A stretch of 64,000 nt of DNA from Ptiloglossa arizonensis (taxonomy: Eukaryota > Arthropoda > Insecta > Hymenoptera > Colletidae), in contig NW_027478891.1 of assembly GCF_051014685.1 (NCBI RefSeq), forward strand, positions 62,001 through 126,000, read 5' to 3'. Below the pieces are notes generated by a model, which worked only from the letters and a program-made list of their open reading frames with translations, was not told where the DNA came from and made no database searches. The translations under genes were made by a program, and so were the position numbers. Below are positions 1 through 8,047 of the stretch, piece by piece (position 1 is the stretch's first letter; each line of letters opens with the position of its first letter).

Positions 1-18
1 CTAGGGGCAAAGTGCGCA

Positions 19-35
19 TACCGTTGTAATCGGGC
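19..35 (+). other. CENP-B-box-like motif, consensus form (one per monomer)
   Basis: The monomer reads TACCGTTGTAATCGGGC. Against the core NTTCGNNNNANNCGGGN (established for mammalian CENP-B) it keeps C4, G5, A10 and CGGG at 13-16 and lacks the two T residues, so 7 of 9 core bases. Against the human 17-bp box it matches 11 of 17. A 7-of-9 match is expected by chance roughly 0.4 times per monomer over both strands, so this form alone is weak evidence. It recurs at the same offset in most monomers. Confidence 0.4.
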
Positions 36-68
36 GAGTTTCTACTTTCAGATGCAACAGAAATTTTG

Positions 69-84
69 CGGATTGGTCAATCCG
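69..84. other. Near-palindrome CGGATTGGTCAATCCG, one per monomer
   Basis: Seven-base arms, CGGATTG and CAATCCG, pair perfectly around a two-base centre GT. The centre and the inner right arm are the most variable part of the monomer: forms with GATCAA, GTCGAT, GTCCAT, GTCACT and GTAAAT all occur, while the outer arm bases are nearly constant. It could extrude as a hairpin or bind a dimeric protein; neither is shown. Confidence 0.7.
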
Positions 85-368
85 TTCGCGAGATATGGCA
101 GTTTGGATGTAAGAAACGCTTGAGAAACTCAAAATTTTCGCAGTTCTGATGCTTGACACGAATAACTAGAACGGCCTAGGGGCAAAGTGCGCATACCGTT
201 GTAATCGGGCGAGTTTCTACTTTCAGATGCAACAGAAATTTTGCGGATTGGTCGATCCGTTCGCGAGATGTGGCAGTTTGGAGGTAAGAAACGCTTGAGA
301 AACTCAAAATTTTCGCAGTTCTGATGCTCGAAACGAATGATTAGAACGGCCTAGGGGAAAAGTGCGCA

Positions 369-385
369 TATCGTTGTAATCGGGC
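369..385 (+). other. CENP-B-box-like motif, stronger form of the T3 and T6 classes
   Basis: Here the segment is TATCGTTGTAATCGGGC. The C-to-T change at monomer position 21 restores one core T, giving 8 of 9 core bases and 12 of 17 of the human box. This GCATATCG form marks monomer classes T3 and T6 and recurs throughout, for example in monomers 876, 1576, 15048, 16973, 23798, 36574, 47599 and 57566. By chance an 8-of-9 match is expected about 0.04 times per monomer, before allowing for having looked at several variants. No binding protein can be seen in this window. Confidence 0.45.
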
Positions 386-1925
386 GAGTTTCTACTTTCA
401 GATGCAACAGAAATTATGCGGATTGGTCAATCCGTTCGCGAGATATGGCAGTTTGGAGGTAAGAAACGCTTGAGAAACTCAAAATTTTCGCAGTTCTGAT
501 GCTCGAAACGAATGACTAGAACGGCCTAGGGGAGAAGTACGCATACCGTTGTAATCGGGCGAGTTTCTACTTTCAGATGCAACAGAAATTATGCGGATTG
601 GTCCATCCGTTCGCGAGATATGGCAGTTTGGAGGTAAGAAACGCTTGAGAAACTCAAAATTTCCGCAGTTCTGATGCTCGACACGAATAACTAGAACGGC
701 CTAGGGGCAAAGTGCGCATACGGTTGTAATCGGGCGAGTTTCTACTTTCAGATGCAACAGATATTTTGCGGATTGGTCAATCCGTTCGCGAGATATGGCA
801 GTTTGGAGGTAAGAAACGCTTGAGAAACTCAAAATTTTCACAGTTCTGATGCTCGAAACGAATAACTAGAACGGCCTAGGGGAAAAGTGCGCATATCGTT
901 GTAATCGGGCGAATTTCTACTTTAAGATGCAACAGAAATTTTGCGGATTGGTCAATCCGTTGGCGAGATATGGCCGTTTGGATGTAAGAAACGCTTGAGA
1001 AACACAAAATTTTCGCAGTTCTGATGCTCGAAACGAATAACTAGAACGGCCTATTGGAAAAGTGCGCATACCGTTGTAATCGGGCGAGTTTCTATTTTCA
1101 GATGCAACAGAAATTTTGCGGATTGGTCACTCCGTTCGCGAGATATGGCCGTTTGGATTTAAGAAACGCTTGAGAACCCCAAAATTTTCGCATTTCTGAT
1201 GCTCGAAACGAATAACCAGAACGGCCTAGGGGAAAAGTGCGCATACCGTTGTAATCGGGCGAGTTTCTACTTTCAGATGCAACAGAAATTTTCCGGATTG
1301 GTCAATCCGTTCGCGAGATATGGCAGTTTGGAGGTAAGAAACGCTTGAGAAACTCAAAATTTCCGCAGTTCTGATGCTCGACACGAATAACTAGAACGGC
1401 CTAGGGGCAAAGTGCGCATACGGTTGTAATCGGGCGAGTTTCTACTTTCAGATGCAACAGATATTTTGCGGATTGGTCAATCCGTTCGCGAGATATGGCA
1501 GTTTGGAGGTAAGAAACGCTTGAGAAACTCAAAATTTTCACAGTTCTGATGCTCGAAACGAATAACTAGAACGGCCTAGGGGAAAAGTGCGCATATCGTT
1601 GTAATCGGGCGAATTTCTACTTTAAGATGCAACAGAAATTTTGCGGATTGGTCAATCCGTTGGCGAGATATGGCCGTTTGGATGTAAGAAACGCTTGAGA
1701 AACACAAAATTTTCGCAGTTCTGATGCTCGAAACGAATAACTAGAACGGCCTATTGGAAAAGTGCGCATACCGTTGTAATCGGGCGAGTTTCTATTTTCA
1801 GATGCAACAGAAATTTTGCGGATTGGTCACTCCGTTCGCGAGATATGGCCGTTTGGATTTAAGAAACGCTTGAGAACCCCAAAATTTTCGCATTTCTGAT
1901 GCTCGAAACGAATAACCAGAACGGC

Positions 1926-2099
1926 CTAGGGAAAAGTGCGCATACCGTTGTAATCGGGCGAGTTTCTACTTTCAGATGCAACAGAAATTTTCCGGATTGG
2001 TCAATCCGTTCGCGAGATATGGCAGTTTGGAGGTAAGAAACGCTTGAGAAACTCAAAATTTTCGCAGTTCTGATGCTCGACACGAATAACTAGAACGGC
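1926..2099. repeat. 174-bp monomer: GGGG run shortened by one base
   Basis: The opening CTAGGGG is CTAGGG here, which shifts the monomer phase by one. Homopolymer contraction is a common long-read error, so this may not be biological. Confidence 0.85.
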
Positions 2100-2692
2100 C
2101 TAGGGGCAAAGTGCGCATACCGTTGTAATCGGGCGAGTTTCTACTTTCAGATGCAACAGAAATTTTGCGGATTGGTCAATCCGTTCGCGAGATATGGCAG
2201 TTTGGAGGTAAGAAACGGTTGAGAAACTCAAAATTTTCGCAGTTCTGATGCTCGACACGAATAACTAGAACGGCCTAGGGGAAAAGTGCGCATACCGTTG
2301 TAATCGGGCGAGTTTCTACTTTCAGATGCAACAGAAATTTTCCGGATTGGTCAATCCGTTCGCGAGATATGGCAGTTTGGAGGTAAGAAACGCTTGAGAA
2401 ACTCAAAATTTTCGCAGTTCTGATGCTCGACACGAATAACTAGAACGGCCTAGGGGCAAAGTGTGCATACCGTTGTAATCGGGCGGGTTTCTACTTTCAG
2501 ATGCAACAGAAATTTTGCGGATTGGTCTATCCGTTCGCGAGATGTGGCAGTTTGGAAGTAAGAAACGCTTGAGAAACTCAAAATTTTCGCAGTTCTGATG
2601 CTCGAAATGAATAACTGGAACGGCCTAGGGGAAAACTACAACTACCGTTGTAATCGGGCGAGTTTCTACTTTCAGATGCAACAGAAATTTTG

Positions 2693-2708
2693 CGGATTGA
2701 TCAATCCG
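2693..2708. other. Perfect 16-bp palindrome, class D monomers (first copy)
   Basis: A G-to-A change at monomer position 76 gives CGGATTGATCAATCCG, which equals its own reverse complement. The class recurs, for example in monomers 3150, 3673, 5248, 8923, 22748, 24323, 25023, 29398, 34124, 37099, 42349, 51275 and 63341. It usually travels with GGAGAT, GGAGAC or GGAAAT near position 105 in place of GGAGGT, so it is an inherited class marker rather than repeated independent mutation. Confidence 0.85.
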
Positions 2709-3324
2709 TTCGCGAGATATGGCAGTTTGGAAATAAGAAACGCTTGAGAAACTCAAAATTTTCGCAGTTCTGATGCTCGAAACGAGTAACTAGAACGGCC
2801 TAGGGGAAAAGTGCGCATACCGTTGTAATCGGGCGAGTTTCTACTTTCAGAAGCAACAGAAATTTTGCGGATTGGTCAATCCGTTCGCGAGATATGGCAG
2901 TTTGGAGGTAAGAAACGCTTGAGAAACTCAAAATTTTCGCAGTTCTGATGCTCGAAACGAATGACTAGAACGGCCTAGGGGAGAAGTACGCATACCGTTG
3001 TAATCGGGCGAGTTTCTACTTTCAGATGCAACAGAAATTATGCGGATTGGTCAATCCGTTCGCGAGATATGGCAGATTGGAGGTAAGAAACGCTTGAGAA
3101 ACTCAAAATTTTCGCAGTTCTGATGCTCGAAACGAATAACTAGAACCTCCTAGGGGAAAAGTGCGCATACCGTTGTAATCGGGCGAGTTTCTACTTTCAG
3201 ATGCAACAGAAATTTTGCGGATTGATCAATCCGTTCGCGAGATATGGCAGTTTGGAGACAAGAAACGCTTGAGAAACTCAAAATTTTCGCAGTTCTGATG
3301 CTCGACACAAATAACTAGAACGGC

Positions 3325-3498
3325 CTAGGGGCAAAGTGTGCATACCGTTGTAATCGGCGGGTTTCTACTTTCAGATGCAACAGAAATTTTGCGGATTGGT
3401 CGATCCGTTCGCGAGATGTGGCAGTTTGGAAGTAAGAAACGCTTGAGAAACTCAAAATTTTCGCAGTTCTGATGCTCGAAATGAATAACTGGAACGGC
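3325..3498. repeat. 174-bp monomer: one G lost from CGGGCGG
   Basis: The sequence reads AATCGGCGGG where siblings such as monomer 2450 have AATCGGGCGGG. The loss falls in the CGGG end of the CENP-B-like segment. It is again a homopolymer contraction. Confidence 0.85.
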
Positions 3499-3672
3499 CT
3501 AGGGGAAAACTACACCTACCGTTGTAATCGGGCGAGTTTCTACTTTCAGATGCAACAGAAATTTGCGGATTGATCAATCCGTTCGCGAGATATGGCAGTT
3601 TGGAGGTAAGAAACGCTTGAGAAACTCAAAATTTTCGCAGTTCTGATGCTCGAAACGAATAACTAGAACCTC
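3499..3672. repeat. 174-bp monomer: TTTT run shortened by one base
   Basis: The first A/T tract reads AGAAATTTGCGG instead of AGAAATTTTGCGG. It directly follows another 174-bp monomer. This is the third and last 1-bp deletion in the window. Confidence 0.85.
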
Positions 3673-3847
3673 CTAGGGGAAAAGTGCGCATACCGTTGTA
3701 ATCGGGCGAGTTTCTACTTTCAGATGCAACAGAAATTTTGCGGATTGATCAATCCGTTCGCGAGATATGGCAGTTTGGAGACAAGAAACGCTTGAGAAAC
3801 TCAAAATTTTCGCAGTTCTGATGCTCGACACGAATAACTAGAACGGC

Positions 3848-4372
3848 CTAGGGGAAAAGTGCGCATACCGTTGTAATCGGGCGTGTTTCTACTTTCAGAT
3901 GCAACAGAAATTTTGCGGATTGGTCAATCCGTTCGCGAGATATGGCAGTTTGGAGGTAAGAAACGCTTGAGAAACTCAAAATTTTCGCAGTTCTGATGCT
4001 CGACACGAATAACTAGAACGGCCTAGGGGCAAAGTGCGCATGCCGTTGTAATCGGGCGAGTTTCTACTTTCAGATGCAACAGAAATTTTGCGGATTGGTC
4101 AATCCGTTCGCGAGATATGGCAGTTTGGAGGTAAGAAACGCTTGAGAAACTCAAAATTTTCGCAGTTCTGATGCTCGACACGAATAACTAGAACGGCCTA
4201 GGGGAAAAGTGCGCATACCATTGTAATCGGGCGAGTTTCTACTTTCAGATGCAACAGAAATTTTCCGGATTGGTCAATCCGTTCGCGAGATATGGCAGTT
4301 TGGAGGTAAGAAACGCTTGAGAAACTCAAAATTTTCGCAGTTCTGATGCTCGACACGAATAACTAGAACGGC
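3848..4372. repeat. Array segment 3: three linking monomers
   Basis: Monomer 3848 has the GCGTGTTTC variant shared with 26423 and 31848. Monomer 4023 is the CATGCCG class (M). Monomer 4198 is the TTTTCCGG class (P) with a private CATACCA, which removes the CpG of the CENP-B-like segment. From here to 14872 no T6 or T7 monomer occurs. Confidence 0.85.
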
Positions 4373-6472
4373 CTAGGGGCAAAGTGCGCATACCGTTGTA
4401 ATCGGGCGAGTTTCTACTTTCAGATGCAACAGAAATTATGCGTATTGGTCAATCCGTTCGCGAGATATGGCAGTTTGGAGATAAGAAACGCTTGAGAAAC
4501 TCAAAATTTTCGCAGTTCTGATGCTCGAAACGAATGACTAGAACGGCCTAGGGGAGAAGTACGCATACCGTTGTAATCGGGCGAGTTTCTACTTTCAGAT
4601 GCAACAGAAATTTTGCGGATTGGTCAATCCGTTCGCGAGATATGGCAGTTTGGAGGTAAGAAACGCTTGAGAAACTCAAAATTTTCGCAGTTCTGATGCT
4701 CGACACGAATAACTAGAACGGCCTAGGGGAAAAGTGCGCATACCGTTGTAATCGGGCGAGTTTCTACTTTCAGATGCAACAGAAATTTTCCGGATTGGTC
4801 AATCCGTTCGCGAGATATGGCAGTTTGGAGGTAAGAAACGCTTGAGAAACTCAAAATTTTCGCAGTTCTGATGCTCGACACGAATAACTAGAACGGCCTA
4901 GGGGCAAAGTGCGCATACCGTTGTAATCGGGCGAGTTTCTACTTTCAGATGCAACAGAAATTATGCGTATTGGTCAATCCGTTCGCGAGATATGGCAGTT
5001 TGGAGATAAGAAACGCTTGAGAAACTCAAAATTTTCGCAGTTCTGATGCTCGAAACGAATGACTAGAACGGCCTAGGGGAGAAGTACGCATACCGTTGTA
5101 ATCGGGCGAGTTTCTACTTTCAGATGCAACAGAAATTTTGCGGATTGGTCAATCCGTTCGCGGGATATGGCAGTTTGGAGGTAAGAAACGCTTGAGAAAC
5201 TCAAAATTTTCGCAGTTCTGATGCTCGAAACGAATAACTAGAACCTCCTAGGGGAAAAGTGCGCATACCGTTGTAATCGGGCGAGTTTCTACTTTCAGAT
5301 GCAACAGAAATTTTGCGGATTGATCAATCCGTTCGCGAGATATGGCAGTTTGGAGGTAAGAAACGCTTGAGAAACTCAAAATTTTCGCAGTTCTGATGCT
5401 CGACACGAATAACTAGAACGGCCTAGGGGCAAAGTGCGCATACCGTTGTAATCGGGCGAGTTTCTACTTTCAGATGCAACAGAAATTATGCGTATTGGTC
5501 AATCCGTTCGCGAGATATGGCAGTTTGGAGATAAGAAACGCTTGAGAAACTCAAAATTTTCGCAGTTCTGATGCTCGAAACGAATGACTAGAACGGCCTA
5601 GGGGAGAAGTACGCATACCGTTGTAATCGGGCGAGTTTCTACTTTCAGATGCAACAGAAATTTTGCGGATTGGTCAATCCGTTCGCGAGATATGGCAGTT
5701 TGGAGGTAAGAAACGCTTGAGAAACTCAAAATTTTCGCAGTTCTGATGCTCGACACGAATAACTAGAACGGCCTAGGGGAAAAGTGCGCATACCGTTGTA
5801 ATCGGGCGAGTTTCTACTTTCAGATGCAACAGAAATTTTCCGGATTGGTCAATCCGTTCGCGAGATATGGCAGTTTGGAGGTAAGAAACGCTTGAGAAAC
5901 TCAAAATTTTCGCAGTTCTGATGCTCGACACGAATAACTAGAACGGCCTAGGGGCAAAGTGCGCATACCGTTGTAATCGGGCGAGTTTCTACTTTCAGAT
6001 GCAACAGAAATTATGCGTATTGGTCAATCCGTTCGCGAGATATGGCAGTTTGGAGATAAGAAACGCTTGAGAAACTCAAAATTTTCGCAGTTCTGATGCT
6101 CGAAACGAATGACTAGAACGGCCTAGGGGAGAAGTACGCATACCGTTGTAATCGGGCGAGTTTCTACTTTCAGATGCAACAGAAATTTTGCGGATTGGTC
6201 AATCCGTTCGCGGGATATGGCAGTTTGGAGGTAAGAAACGCTTGAGAAACTCAAAATTTTCGCAGTTCTGATGCTCGAAACGAATAACTAGAACCTCCTA
6301 GGGGAAAAGTGCGCATACCGTTGTAATCGGGCGAGTTTCTACTTTCAGATGCAACAGAAATTTTGCGGATTGATCAATCCGTTCGCGAGATATGGCAGTT
6401 TGGAGGTAAGAAACGCTTGAGAAACTCAAAATTTTCGCAGTTCTGATGCTCGACACGAATAACTAGAACGGC
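4373..6472. repeat. Two tandem 6-monomer units (1050 bp period)
   Basis: Each unit holds, in order: G class (AAATTATGCGTATTGG), GAGAAGTACGC class, P class, G class, GAGAAGTACGC class with GCGGGATATGG and AACCTCC, and a perfect-palindrome monomer. Units run 4373-5422 and 5423-6472, and I saw no difference between them. A 3-monomer (525 bp) sub-period is visible because the G class returns every third monomer. Confidence 0.9.
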
Positions 6473-8047
6473 CTAGGGGTAAAGTGAGCATACGGTTGTA
6501 ATCGGGCGAGTTTCTACTTTCAGATGCAACAGAAATTTTGCGGATTGGTCAATCCGTTCGCGAGATATGGCAGTTTGGAGGTAAGAAACGCTTGAGAAAC
6601 TCAAAATTTTCGCAGTTCTGATGCTCGACACGAATAACTAGAACGGCCTAGGGGCAAAGTGCGCATGCCGTTGTAATCGGGCGAGTTTCTACTTTCAGAT
6701 GCAACAGAAATTTTGCGGATTGGTCAATCCGTTCGCGAGATATGGCAGTTTGGAGGTAAGAAACGCTTGAGAAACTCAAAATTTTCGCAGTTCTGATGCT
6801 CGACACGAATAACTAGAACGGCCTAGGGGAAAAGTGCGCATACCGTTGTAATCGGGCGAGTTTCTACTTTCAGATGCAACAGAAATTTTCCGGATTGGTC
6901 AATCCGTTCGCGAGATATGGCAGTTTGGAGGTAAGAAACGCTTGAGAAACTCAAAATTTTCGCAGTTCTGATGCTCGACACGAATAACTAGAACGGCCTA
7001 GGGGCAAAGTGCGCATACCGTTGTAATCGGGCGAGTTTCTACTTTCAGATGCAACAGAAATTATGCGTATTGGTCAATCCGTTCGCGAGATATGGCAGTT
7101 TGGAGATAAGAAACGCTTGAGAAACTCAAAATTTTCGCAGTTCTGATGCTCGAAACGAATGACTAGAACGGCCTAGGGGAGAAGTACGCATACCGTTGTA
7201 ATCGGGCGAGTTTCTACTTTCAGATGCAACAGAAATTTTGCGGATTGGTCAATCCGTTCGCGAGATATGGCAGTTTGGAGGTAAGAAACGCTTGAGAAAC
7301 TCAAAATTTTCGCAGTTCTGATGCTCGACACGAATAACTAGAACGGCCTAGGGGAAAAGTGGGCATACCGTTGTAATCGGGCGAGTTTCTACTTTCAGAT
7401 GCAACAGAAATTTTCCGGATTGGTCAATCCGTTCGCGAGATATGGCAGTTTGGAGGTAAGAAACGCTTGAGAAACTCAAAATTTTCGCAGTTCTGATGCT
7501 CGACACGAATAACTAGAACGGCCTAGGGGCAAAGTGCGCATACCGTTGTAATCGGGCGAGTTTCTACTTTCAGATGCAACAGAAATTATGCGTATTGGTC
7601 AATCCGTTCGCGAGATATGGCAGTTTGGAGGTAAGAAACGCTTGAGAAACTCAAAATTTTCGCAGTTCTGATGCTCGACACGAATAACTAGAACGGCCTA
7701 GGGGTAAAGTGCGCATACGGTTGTAATCGGGCGAGTTTCTACTTTCAGATGCAACAGAAATTTTGCGGATTGGTCAATCCGTTCGCGAGATATGGCAGTT
7801 TGGAGGTAAGAAACGCTTGAGAAACTCAAAATTTTCGCAGTTCTGATGCTCGACACGAATAACTAGAACGGCCTAGGGGCAAAGTGCGCATGCCGTTGTA
7901 ATCGGGCGAGTTTCTACTTTCAGATGCAACAGAAATTTTGCGGATTGGTCAATCCGTTCGCGAGATATGGCAGTTTGGAGGTAAGAAACGCTTGAGAAAC
8001 TCAAAATTTTCGCAGTTCTGATGCTCGACACGAATAACTAGAACGGC
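6473..8047. repeat. 7-monomer (1225 bp) higher-order unit and start of a second copy
   Basis: The order is TAAAG with CATACGG; M; P; G; GAGAAGTACGC; P; G. The order restarts at 7698 and runs to 8397 before diverging at monomer 8398. It appears again from 10148 to 11372. The last G monomer of the first unit (7523) has GGAGGT and GACACG instead of GGAGAT and GACTAG, which suggests a hybrid or conversion. Confidence 0.85.

Larger units (their letters stand above)
1..175 (+). repeat. Reference monomer (first copy), with internal landmarks
   Basis: Landmarks by monomer position: 175/1-5 CCTAGG across the junction; 13-18 TGCGCA; 19-35 CENP-B-box-like segment; 36-43 GAGTTTCT, the inverted complement of AGAAACTC at 123-130; 61-67 AAATTTT; 69-84 near-palindrome; 86-91 TCGCGA; 131-138 AAAATTTT. 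The two A/T tracts are 70 bp apart and are followed by similar GCGG or CGCAG sequence, which could be a trace of an old internal duplication, but the rest of the two halves does not align. The consensus holds 34 C and 46 G (about 46% GC) and 13 CpG. This copy is a variant with GGATGT near 105 and GCTTGACACG near 151, where most monomers have GGAGGT and GCTCGACACG or GCTCGAAACG. Confidence 0.95.
1..2099. repeat. Array segment 1: 12 monomers with a 4-monomer (700 bp) duplication
   Basis: Monomers 1, 176, 351 and 526 introduce four classes. Monomer 176 (T2) has GTCGAT, GATGTGG and CGAATGATTAG. Monomer 351 (T3) has CATATCG and AAATTATGCGG. Monomer 526 (T4) has GAGAAGTACGC, GTCCATCC and AAATTTCCGC. 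Then T5 (CATACGG, CAGATATTTT, TTTTCACAG), T6 (GCGAATTTC, CTTTAAG, GTTGGCGAG, AAACACAAA), T7 (TCTATTTTC, GTCACTCC, GGATTT, AACCCC) and T8 (TTTTCCGG) follow at 701-1400 and are repeated at 1401-2099. Both T7 copies begin CTATTGG and end AATAACCAG, variants not seen in other T7 monomers. The two blocks match apart from a 1-bp deletion and a change in the last monomer, so the duplication is local and recent. No gene is present. Confidence 0.9.
2100..3847. repeat. Array segment 2: 10 monomers, mixed classes
   Basis: The first two monomers are common forms and 2275 is the TTTTCCGG class. From 2450 the order is: GTGTGCAT with GCGGGTTTC; AAAACTACAAC with perfect palindrome; AGAAGCAAC with GACTAG; GAGAAGTACGC with GCAGATTGG and AACCTCC; then a GGAGAC palindrome monomer. 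This order recurs at 25373-26072 and 30448-31147, and in altered form at 59841-60540. From 3325 a second short order follows (GTGTGCAT, AAAACTACACC, GGAGAC), which recurs at 38674-39198 and 43924-44448. Confidence 0.85.

Noticed and set aside
61..141. Origin of the monomer by internal duplication (AAATTTTGCGG at 61 and AAAATTTTCGCAG at 131).
   Set aside because: Similarity is limited to about ten bases around the A/T tract; the flanks do not align.
74..159. Internal RNA polymerase III promoter: TGGTCAATCCG (74-84) fits the A-box pattern TRGYNNANNNG, and GCTCGACAC (151-159) fits 8 of 9 of GWTCRANNC; GATCAATCC of the palindrome class fits 9 of 9.
   Set aside because: These patterns are degenerate and expected by chance at this level. 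The A-to-B spacing of about 65 bp is long, and a TTTT run at 135-138, a Pol III terminator, lies between them. No tRNA cloverleaf can be drawn.
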